From Pseudorasbora parva (lineage: Eukaryota; Chordata; Actinopteri; Cypriniformes; Gobionidae): 64,000 nt of DNA. Below, piece after piece: positions 11,242 to 22,959 of the stretch. The stretch lies in NCBI RefSeq assembly GCF_024679245.1, contig NC_090178.1, forward strand, positions 4,797,702 through 4,861,701. Reading direction: 5' to 3'. The notes below the pieces were generated by a model, which was given only the letters and a program-made list of their open reading frames with translations, was not told the origin of the DNA and ran no database searches. Both the position numbers and the translations under genes were made by a program. Within the stretch, counting starts at the first letter, position 1. The number at the start of each line of letters is the position of its first letter.

Positions 11242-11790
11242 TTAAATTCGCTGCAGTATTGAGTTCTAGGTCTTAAACAGGTCCTAATTTTCCTACGTCC
11301 ATGTAATGCCCACTATGGTGTGTGTGTGTGTGTGTCTGTTTATTCTTTGTGTGTGTTGCAGTTCTTTCATTCGCTAGTCCTTGCTGTATTAAAACTACAA
11401 ATGAGGCCAACATGCATCTTTTATTGCAGCCAATTAGCTTTTGTGTTATTTGCGCGAGTCACATAAAACTTTTTTATTCTTCAGACAGTTCTCCAGTTCT
11501 TCCAGTTCCGCGATCGTGAAAACGAAGGCGTATTCTTCTCACCTGCCATCTCACATAATGACCAAATAAAAGTATGTTATGCCTCATAGCCCTAAAAAAA
11601 AAAAAAAAAAAAAAGAGTTAATAAAGGCGATATAAACCCCAAACTCAATTTGCTACTGACACTGGCTGTGGATTCACTGGTTTAAAATAACAACACTTAT
11701 AATAGGCTTACCATAGTGAATCAGGGTCAGACAAAAACATGTTTTGGAAGAAGATACGCACCTCAGCTTCATTGTCATCCCTAAGACACA
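11242..11790. other. Intergenic with TG tract and poly(A)
   Basis: A short (TG)n at 11320-11334 and a 22-base A run near 11596-11615. No gene seen. Confidence 0.5.
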
Positions 11791-11958
11791 CCCCTTACCG
11801 CATTCATTTCCGGCTTTTGTTCACACGGCTCATTCCAGGACTGATCCCGCCAATATTACTAGGTCCCCGTTCTGGGATCAATCCCAGAACGTGTTTGCAT
11901 TCACACAGAAGGAACTCTGGCAATTTTACAGCAATTTAATGTGCTGTGTGAAAGGGGC
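11791..11958. repeat. Partial copy of the AGCCCCTTTCACAC-ended DNA element
   Basis: The right end GTGTGAAAGGGGCT (11945-11958) and the interior TGTTCACACGG and GATCCCGCCAATATTACTAG resemble the full element at 36254-36830. It abuts the next TTAA element directly. Confidence 0.5.
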
Positions 11959-11963
11959 TTTAA

Positions 11964-12378
11964 AGGAACAGTTCACTTTGAAATTAAATGTTGATATGTT
12001 TTAGCTTACCTCATGCGCATCCGAGATGTAAGAGTATTTGTTTCCCCAGTAGTTTCAATTTTGATCATTTTAGGTCAAACCGTTCTTGTCTGTGCCTCAC
12101 ATAATGCAGGTCTATGGTCACCACCTCAAAGTGCACACACAGAGAAGTCCAAATTAAACAATCCCCCATCGTAAGTACACACTGATGGCCTAAGACACGA
12201 AACGAGCGGTTAGTGCGAGAAAACGAACAGTATTTATATCGTTCTTATCTCTTGTACACCACAGGAAACGCACGCGCGCCAAAATTGAAACTACTGGGGA
12301 AACAAATACTCTACATCTCGGATGCCCATGAGGTTAGCTAAAACATATCAAAATTTAATTTCAAAGTGAACTATCCCT
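11964..12378. mobile_element. 415-bp TTAA-flanked MITE with ~100-bp inverted repeats
   Basis: TTAA at 11960-11963 and 12379-12382. The left arm (AGGAACAGTTCACTTTG) and the right arm, reversed (AGGGATAGTTCACTTTG), stay alike for about 100 bases through CATCCGAGATGTA and TTTCCCCAGTAGTTTCAA. No coding capacity. Same terminal logic as 10022-11241. Confidence 0.8.
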
Positions 12379-12665
12379 TTAATGTACCTTTAATTTAAGG
12401 AATGCAGGTATATTTTTGAGCATTTCTATTAATCTTGCAAATCCAGCAACTAAAAGGTGGAAATAGATACATCATAGCTGTCATTTAATAAGGTGAAAAA
12501 CAAAAATTACATTAACCAAAGTAATAACTTTAATCTGATACCTAAATTAAAAAACTACGTGTAACTTAACAGGCAGCCTCAAATGGCAACCTCTGTGTGG
12601 TGATCTTTTTTTTGTTTTTGTTCTGTGTTTAGTCAAGTGGTTCTCAAAGTGTGGGGCACACCCCC

Positions 12666-12666
12666 A

Positions 12667-12716
<50 letters not shown>
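12666..12716. repeat. (CA)n microsatellite
   Basis: About 25 CA units in a gene-free stretch (12383-12880) that otherwise shows nothing recognisable. Confidence 0.95.
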
Positions 12717-12720
<4 letters not shown>

Positions 12721-12880
12721 AGAAAACCACACTTACATCAGAGTATTTAAATGTGTGACTTGTCACCGTCTGAACAAGCCCAACACTGAAGTTGCTCCCC
12801 TTTGCCATAGAAAATCATTGAATGACTTTACACCTCAATAGAGTATGCATATCACTCTGTCCCATGTGCAGCTTTGGGAT

Positions 12881-13285
12881 TCTCTAATCGCTCATATTAT
12901 ACTGATCTACAGGCAGAAACTAAATTCAGCTTAACCTATAATAAGATCTGTAAAAAGATGGACTAATGAAGCAGAGCAGGATTTACAAGCCTGCTTCAAT
13001 TGCACTGATTGACTGTTTTTGAAACTGCAGCCACCAATCTGGGCGAGCTCACAGAGGCTGTAACATCAAACATTAGTTTCTGTGAGGATACATGCATTCC
13101 TACCAGGACATTCTTATCATTCACTAGTGATAAAACATTGTTTACTGGAAAACTCAAACAGATTTGCTTTGACAAAGACGATGCTTACAGAGATAAAATA
13201 TTGTATAACCAGGCCAGAAACAGACTAACAAAGGAGATCAGACAAGCTAAAAGAAGCTACTCTGAAAAGCTGGAACAAAGCCAAT
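12881..13285 (+). pseudogene. LINE ORF2 fragment (L2/CR1 type)
   Basis: Translation gives RRWTNEAEQDLQACFNCTD, then VTSNISFCEDTCIPTRTF and RDKILYNQARNRLTKEIRQA, the endonuclease-to-RT linker typical of fish L2/Rex-like LINEs. A stop interrupts it near 13009. No RT core follows, because Tc1 sequence replaces it. Confidence 0.6.
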
Positions 13286-13289
13286 GATT

Positions 13290-13562
13290 TGGCATCCATC
13301 TAAAATGGTCTGAAGAATCACTAGAACTAAAGGAACAATTCCAATTCCTAAAAAAACAACCCCACAACATAATCCCCCCTCTACCAAACTTTACTCTTGG
13401 CACAATACAGTCAGGCAAGTTCCATTCTCCTGGCAACCCCCAAATCCAGACTCGCCCGTGGGATTGCCAGACAGAGAAGGTGGATTGGTCACGCCAGAGA
13501 ACACGTCTCACTGCTCTAGAGTCCAGCGGCTTGTTTACTCCACTGCATCTCACACTTTGCAT
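13290..13562 (-). pseudogene. Tc1-like transposase fragment
   Basis: The minus strand reads [42 protein letters not shown], the region between the first and second catalytic Asp of a mariner/Tc1 transposase. It is flanked by unrelated sequence; no ITRs were located. Confidence 0.7.
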
Positions 13563-13905
13563 TGCACTTGGTGATGTAAGGCTTGGATGAGCAGCTCGGC
13601 CATGGAAAAACCCATTCCATGAAACTCTCTACACACTGTTCTTGAGCTCATCTGAAGGCATTACAAAGGTCTGTTGCTATTGGTTTTGCAGAAAGTTGGT
13701 GACTTCTGCACACTGTGACCCTCAGCATGCGCTGACCCTGCTCTGTGATTTTACGTGGCCTAACACTTCATGGCCGAGTTATTGTTGTTCCCAATTTCTT
13801 CCACTTTGTTATAATACCATTAACAGTGGACCATGGAATATTTAGTAGTACAGTCAGGATGGCCGAGAAGATTATTGGATCCCTCCTGGCCAAGCTCTAA
13901 GATCT
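13563..13905 (-). repeat. DNA-transposon-like repeat, unclassified
   Basis: The block containing GCATTACAAAGGTCTG, ATTTTACGTGGCCTAACACTTC and TTGTTATAATACCATTAACAG looks like dispersed repeat sequence rather than a gene. I cannot place its ends. Confidence 0.35.
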
Positions 13906-13909
13906 TTAC

Positions 13910-14238
13910 ACATGCAGAGTGAGGAATGGGACTAAGGAAACCACTTAGGACCCCACACACTCAGCCCAATTTCTCTTTGAACTGTTGCCCTCTGGCCTGA
14001 ACAGTTAAAACCCTAATAATCATGCAATGTCTATCCTAAATTTCCATTTGTACATTACATTTTCTTTTTACATTTCTATTATAGTTTTATATTTAATTAC
14101 ATTTTTGTTATAGTGTAATAATTTCCATGTATATCTGCACTATGTCTGTACTTTCCTTCTGCACTTCAGTCACCAAGACAAATTCCTTGCTTGTGTAAAC
14201 ATGCTTGGCCATGGAGCTCTTTCTGATTTCTGATTAGA
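13910..14238 (+). repeat. 3' end of a LINE
   Basis: The segment ends in CACCAAGACAAATTCCTTG, then CTTTCTGATTTCTGATTAG, the short tandem tail typical of fish LINE 3' ends. It may belong with the ORF2 fragment at 12881-13285. Confidence 0.55.
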
Positions 14239-14350
14239 TATAAAAAATTTACTTCCACACACTGTATAACTCCAAACTGGGAAGGAAGTGACATGTGCAG
14301 TGAGTGATTGGTTCAGAAAGGAGGAAAAAAGAATGAAAGCATAATCACAT

Positions 14351-14662
14351 TTTATTAAAAGAGTAACAAACAGTTTTACAAAGTTGTGTCAAAATATCTT
14401 TGTCTCATTGACATTTATAGTAATGCTGCATATTAATTTGAATGTTAGAATTGTGTTAGAAGAATATTAATAATTAATGAAATATTAATGCAATCAGAAT
14501 GTGAACACTTGATTTTCTCTTCCGAAAACCATTTTTAAGCTGCTCCTCTTCGGTCCATCCATAAAGCACTGGGTCACGGTGGCGTAATAGAAGGACATGC
14601 ATTGAAGACGCGTATGCAAGCAATCAAAGCACATCAATCAATGCAAAACCAGGCGTGATATG
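14351..14662 (-). other. Likely 3' UTR of FFAR copy B with poly(A) signal
   Basis: On the minus strand an AATAAA hexamer (plus-strand TTTATT at 14351-14356) lies about 310 bases after the stop codon. No repeat is recognisable between, so this is a plausible 3' UTR. Confidence 0.5.
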
Positions 14663-15646
14663 TTAGCGGATGCTGTCATCAGAACTCTGTGTTCTCTCCT
14701 CTGGTTTCCGGCGGTTGAATAAAGGGCAGAGGAAAGCCGAGCGGCAACTAGAAGGAAGCAGCCGCCTCACCAGCTCCTGCAACACCACCTTGAACGTCTC
14801 TCTAAGCGCTGAAGAAGAGAAGTAGAATACGAAAGGGTCAAGACATGCATTCAGCGTGCTGGTGAGCAGAGCATGTGTTCTCCATTTACTACTGTAGCCG
14901 CCGACAAATCCCTCCACATGTGAGATGCTGAAGGGCATGAAGCAGATGACAAAGACCAGAAGCGTTCCCAAAGCCATCCCGATGGCTCTATAACGTTTCT
15001 TGGCGTGAACTTTGGATAGACGGGAAAGTATGCAGATGCACTTGATGTAGCAGAAGCAGCAGATGAGGAAAGGAATAAGGAAGAAAACAATAGAAAGCTC
15101 CAGGCGAACCGGCAGGAGGATCTCGAGCTGTTCAGCGGTGAATTCTTCATAACAGGTGTTACGCTTGGATGGATCAGTGATGTTGGGGTTCAAATAGTTG
15201 TGGTATTGCATGATATAGACAACGCTGCAGTGAGCCATGGAAATCACCCAGAATATGACGCTGGCTATCACAGAATTTCGAGGGTTGCGTTTCAGCTTGT
15301 ATTTAATGGGGAAAGCTACACCCAGGTATCGCTCCACACTGATGGCCGTCAGGTGGAGGGTGCTGTTGGCGATGACGGAGTAGAAGATGAATCCCGACAG
15401 TGGGCAGAGGAAGTACGGCATTGTCCATTTCATGTTGGCCGCCTCCACCATGCGAAATGGCAGGAAAAAGAGGAAGATCAGGTCAGAGATGGTTAAACTG
15501 AGTAACAGCACGTCCATCGGGGTGGGGCGCTGGCGGATCTTCTGGAAGAAGGTGTAAAAAGCCAAAATGTTGGCGGGAAGGCCTATGATCAATGTGAATC
15601 CGTAGACCCCCAACACCAGGTTACTGAGACCCACCGTCCACGCCAT
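14663..15646 (-). CDS. ffar2-like: Free fatty acid receptor 2/3-like GPCR, copy B (complete)
   Basis: A single coding exon of 327 residues. I start at the ATG at 15646 (MAWTVGLSNL); the frame extends six codons further to a TTG, but a splice acceptor (TTCTCGTGCAG ending at 15667) lies in between, so those codons are 5' UTR. Seven helices are visible. Diagnostic features: GLPANILAF at the end of helix 1, SLTISDL in helix 2, ERY after helix 3, HCS in helix 4, PVRLEL in helix 5, SISHVEG in helix 6, and KWRTHAL with LDPFVFYFSSS in helix 7. The two His and two Arg that bind the carboxylate in mammalian FFAR2 are therefore all kept. The C-terminal tail is Arg/Ser rich. Role: cell-surface receptor for short-chain fatty acids, Gi/Gq coupled, likely in gut and leukocytes. 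FFAR2 versus FFAR3 orthology cannot be decided here. Confidence 0.92.
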   Translation of the reverse strand: MAWTVGLSNLVLGVYGFTLIIGLPANILAFYTFFQKIRQRPTPMDVLLLSLTISDLIFLFFLPFRMVEAANMKWTMPYFLCPLSGFIFYSVIANSTLHLTAISVERYLGVAFPIKYKLKRNPRNSVIASVIFWVISMAHCSVVYIMQYHNYLNPNITDPSKRNTCYEEFTAEQLEILLPVRLELSIVFFLIPFLICCFCYIKCICILSRLSKVHAKKRYRAIGMALGTLLVFVICFMPFSISHVEGFVGGYSSKWRTHALLTSTLNACLDPFVFYFSSSALRETFKVVLQELVRRLLPSSCRSAFLCPLFNRRKPEERTQSSDDSIR

Positions 15647-15739
15647 CGTCTCTGTATATGCCAAACCTGCACGAGAAATAGAAATGTCATAATTTTTACC
15701 TCAAGCAAGAGCAATACATGCATCCAAAAAAACTGTCTT

Positions 15740-18215
15740 GGTTACGTATGAAGGAGGGAACCGAGACGTACTGTACATTGCACGTCACCAACGAATTGGG
15801 ATCACTTCAGGGAGCCCCTATCAGCTTCAGGATTTAGCGAACAGGCCAATGAACATTGACGTGCAAGATTTGCATATCGCACTCCGCCCCGCCATGCAGG
15901 TATAAAGCGAAAGCAATCACAACGCACACTGAGTTTTTCACTGAGGAGCCGAACTAGTGACTCGGCCTGCAGTGATGGTACAGCTGGTTCAGGGAAATTC
16001 ACGCAGGGAGATTCACTGCCGCTGTTTCGCAAAACCCGCTCAGCAGACTATTAGACAATTCTGGGAAAGCATCCCCAGGGAGGCCACTGCAGAAGCCACA
16101 TCATCCCCAGAGGGAGTTACCATGTGGAGAATACATGTATGGACAGTGCAGCATATGGAAGTCCCAGGGGTTTCCCCGGCCATTGTAGGCAGGGGACAAC
16201 AACAAACTGAGATGCCGTAGGGAGATGTCTCATGGAGAATACACTTATGGGACTGCCGTAGGGGTCACAACATATGGAACCCAGCCTAACACAAGTTCCA
16301 CCAATGCATACGAGTCTCAGACCCGGCGTCAGACTGCCGCGGGTTGGGGAGGATTCGACAGGGTTCGACATTCTGGGGAACTCAACTGGAGCATATAAGC
16401 GCACGTATCTGTTCCATGGGGAAGGGAATGGTGCAGCAAACGACACTTAGAATGGGCACTTCGGTGTTACTGACTATGGGAAGTAAGCACACAGGAAGAT
16501 ACCGGCTCTGCACATAGGCTATCAAATCTAGCGAACGTGTTGTGTGTTGCCCAGCCGTCAGCTCTACAAACATCTGTCAGGGAGGCACCACAAGCCAATT
16601 ACCAGGAAGAGGCCACACCCCTAGTGGAGTGGGCTCTAACCCCGAGCGGGCAGGGCATGCCAAGACGATGACATCTACTATCCAGTGGGCCAACTTCTGC
16701 TTGGTGTCAGCCTTTCCTTCTGCTGGCATCAGTGACGGACGAAGACATGCTCTGAGGTCCTAAAGCTTTGCGTTCTGTCCACACAAGTCCGCAGGGCATT
16801 TTTCAGAATTCCAGGCACATTTCGTCTACCGAAAATGCCTGCAGGTCCCCTACCCTCTTGATAGAGGCCAATGCAGTCAGGAGTACTGTCTTCAGAAACA
16901 GAATTTTTAACTCAGCTGACTGCAAAGGCTCAAAGGGAGGTCCTGCAGTGCAGTCAGCACAAGAGACAGGTCCCAAGAGGGTATAGAGGGAGGACCAGGC
17001 AGATTGAATCTCCTCGCCACCCTCAGGAACCTGACGATCAGACCGTGCTTTCTTACTGGCAATGGTTCATGTCCGGGGCGGCCAACATGTTTACCTGTAT
17101 GTCCTAAAGCGACTCCATATCAGCTGGACCACCTGGGGATGGAGTCTCCATTCTCCCGGGAGCACTGGCTGTCATGAGAACTCATCGGCTGCATGATTGA
17201 GCAGGCCCGGAATACCTCAGATTCTTCTGACAACATAAGAGGAGATGGTGGGCAAGTTGTGACATGCAACAGAAGCGTAGACCACCCTGTTTGTTGATGT
17301 ACTTAACGGCCATAGTGTTGTCCATACGGACAGAACGTGCTTGCCTCGCAACGTTTTAAAGCGGCCCAGTGCAAGACAAACTGTGAACAACTCCAGGCAA
17401 TATATATGCTATTGCAGTTGAGGCCCTGTCAACAGACCCAAAACTGCAAGTCTGTTGTATGTGGCAACCCATCCAGTGGATGAGGCATTCGTGGAAACAA
17501 CAGCATGCCTTGACACTTGTTCTAGAGGCACACCTGCCCGTAGAAATGAAAAGTCCGACCATGGGCTGAAGGTTTGGCGGCACTTCTGTGTCACTGAGAC
17601 ACGAAAGGATCCGCTGTGCCACACCCATCTTGGGACTCGTCGTGTAGCCAGCATTGAAGCGGTGTCATATGAAGCAATCCAAGCTGCATTGCTGCAGCTG
17701 CGGATGCCATATGCCCCAGGAGGTTCTCAAAAGGTTTCAGTGGTACAGCTGTCCTGAGTTTGAATGAATTCAAGCAGTTCAACACCGACTGGCCGCACTC
17801 CTCAGTGAGGCCACACTCCTCAGAAAACCGGACCGTTTAATGGTCCGCTTCTCCTCCGAGAAGAAAGGCACGGGGGCATGCTGAGAACCAGCGTGTCCCG
17901 TCCCAAGAAACCAATTGTCCAACCTAGAAGGTTCGGGACATGGTAGAGTTTTCCAATCAGGGGAACGACCAGATCCAGATATGCACGGGTGGAATGCCAT
18001 CTTGAAAAAGACGCAGCGTTACCAGTGTTGCTCTTTTGTGAGGAAACGCTCTCCTAATGCTGAAGCACCCAGTGATCGACCACGGCAGAATACGGGGATA
18101 AGTGCTCATTGGCCCGTTCTCGAAGCTTTTAGGGGCTCCCTGAAATGATCCCAATTCCTCATAACGTCTGACGTACGTCGAAACATGACCAACTGAAAGG
18201 GAACTAGTTAGTTCA
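15740..18215. mobile_element. 2.5-kb non-autonomous element with long terminal inverted repeats
   Basis: The left end (GAATTGGGATCACTTCAGGG, AGCCCCTATCAGCTTC, CAGGCCAATGAACA at about 15792-15858) is repeated inverted at the right (TGCTCATTGGCCCG, GCTTTTAGGGGCTCCCTGAA, ATGATCCCAATTCC at about 18103-18160). The match is strongest over ~70 bases and fades outward. The interior has sub-repeats such as CATGGAGAATACA and CATATGGAA near 16120-16280 but no transposase; the many small frames are random. Superfamily not determined. It lies in the 5' intron or promoter side of FFAR copy B. Confidence 0.65.
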
Positions 18216-18489
18216 TGGTAAACACTTTATCCCTCTGGTCCGAAGCCTTAAATTGTAAAAAAAAAAAAAAAATTATTAACAGGTAAGTTTTATTACAGCA
18301 TAGCAGGTCCCATTTCCCCTCTCCCTTCACGGCAATTCCCTGGTTCACTTCGTGCCACTGAGGTGGCGGGGAAGTCTGGGCCGGCCCGTTGGCGTTGTGG
18401 GGACCGGCTCACTTTATAGATCGGTGTACCGTGATGGAGGTGGGGATGCTGATCCAGGTCCCGACGTGCCTCAAGCTGCCCCTGATCGC
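18216..18489. other. Spacer with poly(A) tract; possible gypsy 5' part
   Basis: An A run at about 18258-18272, then GC-rich sequence leading into the gypsy protease. No LTR boundary could be defined. Confidence 0.35.
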
Positions 18490-20336
18490 GCCAGGCTGCA
18501 CCAAATACCAGTGAGTATTTAGAGGGGTACCTATCCGGCTTTGGTGGATTCGGGATGTAACCAGACCTCTATCCATCAAAGCCTGATATAATCGTTGGCA
18601 TTGGATAATAGCCGCATGGTTAAGATACAGTGTGCATGGGGATGTGGTGAATTATCCACTGATGAAGGTTATAATTCAATTTTGGAGTCAAAAACATAGA
18701 GTGGAGGTGGCAGTTAGTCCGCACCTCCGACATCCGCTAATTTTGGGGACAAATTGGCCAGCGTTTGGTAGTCTATTGGGGTATTTATGTGCAGATGTCT
18801 CTTGGGACAAAAGAGGGCAGGGAAAGAGAGTGGTTGTTCAGGTGGGAGAAACTGAGCCGGGACTATCAGGTAGTGTTGCAGAGGAACAGAGCGGTGTTGA
18901 GAGGCTGAACCTCGCTGACTGCGATGATTTTCCTCTGGAACAGTCCCAGGATGAGTCGCTCAAAAATGCATTTGCGCAGGTCCGATCAATCGACAGACAG
19001 CTTCTCCACCCTGAGCAGCCGCTCTCGTCTCCTTATTTTGCCATATTAAAAGACAGGTTGTATCGATTGACCCAAGACACCCAGTCCAAACAAGATACAA
19101 CACAGTTGGACTTTGTTAGTTAGTTAGTTCTGAAAAGCCATTGGGAAATGCTTTTCCAGACGGCTTATTCTAATCCAATGGCCGGTCATTTGGGGCAAGC
19201 GGCAACACTAAATAGTTTAATGGTCCGGTTCTTTTGGCCGGGCATTCATGAGAAGACGCGCACCACCTGCGCACGTTGTCATGAATGTCAGCTGGTAAAT
19301 CAACCAGCCTGCCCAAAAACGGCAGTGCACCCTCTAGTGCTTATGCAGGTCCCCTTCGAGAGAATTGGCATGGACCTCATCGGACCATTAGAGCGATCAG
19401 CACGAGGGCAGCGTTTTGCATTGGTCCTAGTGGATTATGCAACACGATACCCAAAAGCAATTGCCCTCCGTACCATTTCAGCGAAGAGTGTTGCGAGCTA
19501 TTGTTTAGTTTAATCTCCCGAGTGGGAGTCCCGAAAGAGATCCTCACTGATCAAGGCATGGCGTTTATGTCACGGACGTTACGCAAACTTTGCGAGTTGT
19601 TAGCCATTAAATCAGTCCGCACCAGCATCTATAACCCACAGACAGATGGTTTAGTGAAACGATTTAATCGCATGTTGAAGACAATGATCCAAAAGTTCGT
19701 ACAGGAAGATGCCAAAAATTGGGATAGATGGTTGGAACCTCTATAGTTCGCTGTACGCGAGATCCCGCAAGCCTCTACCGGGTTTTCCCCATTCAAGCTT
19801 CTCTATGGATGTCAGCCCCGTGGGGTGTTGGACGTTCTCAGAGAGACTTGCGCAAAATTCAGTATGTAATGGACCTGAGAGCAACATTGGGGCAGCTATC
19901 CATGGAGAATTTGTTACAGGCTCACGACAAACAAAGCCGGCTGTACAATAGGGGAACGAAACTGCGTGAATTTACAACGGGAGATAAAGTGCTTATATTA
20001 TACCTAACTTCTAGCTCAAAATTACTCGCCAAGTGGCAAGGGCCCTTTGTGGTCACACGGCGAATAGGAAATCTTGATTATGAGGTAGTTCGGTCGGATA
20101 GGAGCAGGGTACATCAAATATACCACCTTAACCTCCTTAAAAAATGGAGTGAGGTAAAGTCAGTGATGCTGGCAACGGCAGTGAGTGGGGAGGAGGATCT
20201 CGGGCCAGAGGTGAGCACAAAAGGTACATCCCTAGCTCTGGCACCAGGGGGAGATCACATCTCGCCGTTGCAGCTCACTGGTTTGCCGAGGTCTGTGATG
20301 GGAGAGAGAGTCGGAGGACGAGCGGCACCTAAGTGA
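18490..20336 (+). pseudogene. Internally deleted Ty3/gypsy pol: protease joined to integrase, no RT
   Basis: The protease active site LVDSGCNQTSI is at about 18541-18573, followed by a stop at 18589 and the flap region HPLILGTNWPAFGS. The sequence then passes within ~150 bases to the integrase side (FAILKDRLYRL). RT and RNase H are missing. Integrase shows the HHCC finger (HLGQAATL...CARCHECQ), the core Asp in GMDLIGPL, the second Asp in LTDQGMAFMS and YNPQTDGLVKRFN, where Lys replaces the expected catalytic Glu. The C-terminal GPFVVTRRIGNLDYEV and VHQIYHLNLLKKW match gypsy integrase tails. Frameshifts at about 19500 and 19740 break it. Confidence 0.85.
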
Positions 20337-20650
20337 ATCAGGTGCAAACGATGAACACCTGTCTCTTGTTTCAGTAATTGGCGTGGAGAGACAGGTTATA
20401 AGCCACACAGGAGATGAGGATCAGAGAGACAGGATCTGGAGACACACCACGCTGGGATTTGAGCTGGAGGAATGCAGAGAGGAACTGCTTATATTTGAGA
20501 GACTGAGTTTTCTGAGCTGTGCAAAGTGCACATTATTTGACTACCTGAGTTATTGAGAAATAAACAGCCTCGAGTTCCAGCCAGCCGACCCCTTTTGTCT
20601 TCTTCCTCTCCCACACACACAAACTGTACTACACGCTGCATTAGCTTCCT
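20337..20650 (+). repeat. Probable 3' non-coding/LTR part of the gypsy element
   Basis: Directly downstream of the integrase tail. It includes a short direct-repeat region (GGAGAGACAGG, GATCAGAGAGACAGG) and AATAAA at 20560-20565. No matching 5' LTR was found, so the LTR call is tentative. Confidence 0.4.
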
Positions 20651-21260
20651 TCAGATCATAATATTAGGAATGTGTGATATTTCATTTATTTTCCAGCTCA
20701 CGTGGGGAAGACCGTTTGTGTGTTCGCTTCATTTCACTGCGGAATCGTTTATAAACAAGTCTCAAGAGCTGGATTTGCAGACACAATGTTGTGCTTCTAT
20801 ATTGGATACAACAGGAATGGTGCAACAAACTTATGTGAGTAAAACGTCTTTTTTTATATGTAATAGTAGTCCCGGGGCTGTACCAGACCAAAGTGTACGC
20901 TTGTCGGCAGAAATTCTTTCTTGATTTGGGCGCGCAGCCGTGCACGTGTGTGTGTGTGTGAGCGTGTGTGAGCGCTTATGCTGGGGACACTGCAAGCGTT
21001 CAGTGAGCATTTCAGTAAAGTTGCAGTTGCTGCTTTCAAAATAATCTCTCCCTCATATGAACTGAACTGACAGGGGCTAGATATGACAGCAGAGCTGAAG
21101 CTCATTAAATATACAAATCTTCTCCAATCCTAGCCGTGGGCGTTTACTTCCAAGTCTCCAGTGCTGCAACGCCCATCAAAACCCAGCGTTCAGGAGACAG
21201 CCTCAAAACCAGTGTAGAAAATAGCCTATTACTCATTAGTATGATTTGCTGTGGTGACCC
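20651..21260 (+). other. Repeat-like block containing an exon-shaped segment
   Basis: TTTATTTTCCAG at 20685-20696 followed 137 bases later by TTAT|GTGAGT (donor at 20834) frames an exon-like segment without a recognisable product. GTGGTGACCCCTGAAGGG near 21250 resembles a common fish transposon end, so I suspect a mobile element carrying splice signals. Confidence 0.3.
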
Positions 21261-22096
21261 CTGAAGGGAACAGCCGAAAGAAAAAGTAGAAAAAGAAGAA
21301 GACTTATTAGTTATGATGTTTTTGAATGTAAAAACCTCACGAAAGTCATTAGTTGACTTCAGCCAACAGTATAAAAAAAGAAAAAAGCCAGTTCATGACA
21401 CCTTTAATTTCCTCAATAAAGCAGCTCTGCAGAAAACTCGTCCTGCTCTGTTCAGTTATCATACGACAAAATCAGAGCGGTTAGATCAACAATATTGTTG
21501 AAAATTAAGTGTCCCCAACTAAGCAACCCAAACTCCATCAGGTGACAGCAAGCAAACGTTTAACCCCTGTTTTATAGCTTTTAGTATCCGTAAAATATTT
21601 CTTTATAAGAAGTTTGTCTCATTAACGTAAATTATCACACAATGGAGCTTTAGGGTAGTAAAGAATCCTATTTCTGGCAAGTTTGACTTATTAAAACTTA
21701 TATAAAAACAGACTAAACCAAATAACTGTACTAAATATGAATCTTGCAATATTAAATAAACATGCAGTACATTTGTGATATTATTAAATACATTTTGAAT
21801 ATATATCACAGGAAACACATAGGAACATATCACACGTTCAAGGTGTTATAACTGAGAAAAAAATAGTTCCGCAACGCACATGAAGAGATAAAATTGCACG
21901 ATTAAGTGAAACATTTTCACACCAGGGTATTTGGAGAATCTTTACAACAACTGATACTAACAAAATAGATCTACACAACAGCAAGCTACTAACAAAATAT
22001 TACTCAAAATGCATTTCCTGGAATACTTCAAACTGGTCAGCTGCAGATTTCAGCCGTCAAATATATCAGCTGCATCATGACTGGATATAGTCTATA
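21261..22096. other. Intergenic, AT-rich
   Basis: No recognisable gene. The frame at 21313-21501 has no known domain. Confidence 0.4.
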
Positions 22097-22118
22097 TATA
22101 TATATATATATATATATA

Positions 22119-22477
<359 letters not shown>

Positions 22478-22824
22478 CACATATATACATATATATCAAG
22501 GTTTTAATTTTCAGTTTGCATAACTAGTCAAAGATGGAAAGCTTGTTAAAGGGACATCAGATGGAAATACCAATGGAAAATATACGCTGCAAGTGAAATA
22601 ACATTTATGACAGTTATAAGCATTATTAGAAAATTATTACAATATTATATATATTATTACAATATAAGCATTATAAGAAAATTAACTAGCATTAAGATTT
22701 TTAAGACTGAAACTAAGACATACATACATACTATATATATATATATAGCGCAAAATCGGCGCAGCAACTATTTAGATTTTAGATATGTAAATGTGATAGT
22801 AACTCTCACCAGCAACGAAAAATA

Positions 22825-22905
22825 AGCCCTTAATATACTTTTAGCTTTAATATAGCCCTTAATATACTTTTAGCTTTAATATAGCCCTTAATATACTTTT
22901 TTAAT
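22825..22905. repeat. 31-bp tandem repeat, about 2.7 units
   Basis: Unit AGCCCTTAATATAC plus TTTTAGCTTTAATAT, repeated head to tail. Confidence 0.85.
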
Positions 22906-22959
22906 GTAAATATCAAAACGCAGGAGGAACCTGTATTTCTGTGATTTTGTTCACAGAGT

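Noticed and set aside
10365..11262. Frames of 71-126 codons as possible small host genes
   Set aside because: They are within the TTAA element and occur in shifted or broken form in its other copy at 60.2-61.2 kb.
15200..15496. Plus-strand frame opposite FFAR copy B
   Set aside because: Antisense of a clear GPCR; no conserved features.
15957..18148. Many small frames between 15.9 and 18.1 kb
   Set aside because: They lie inside the long-TIR element and show no domain.
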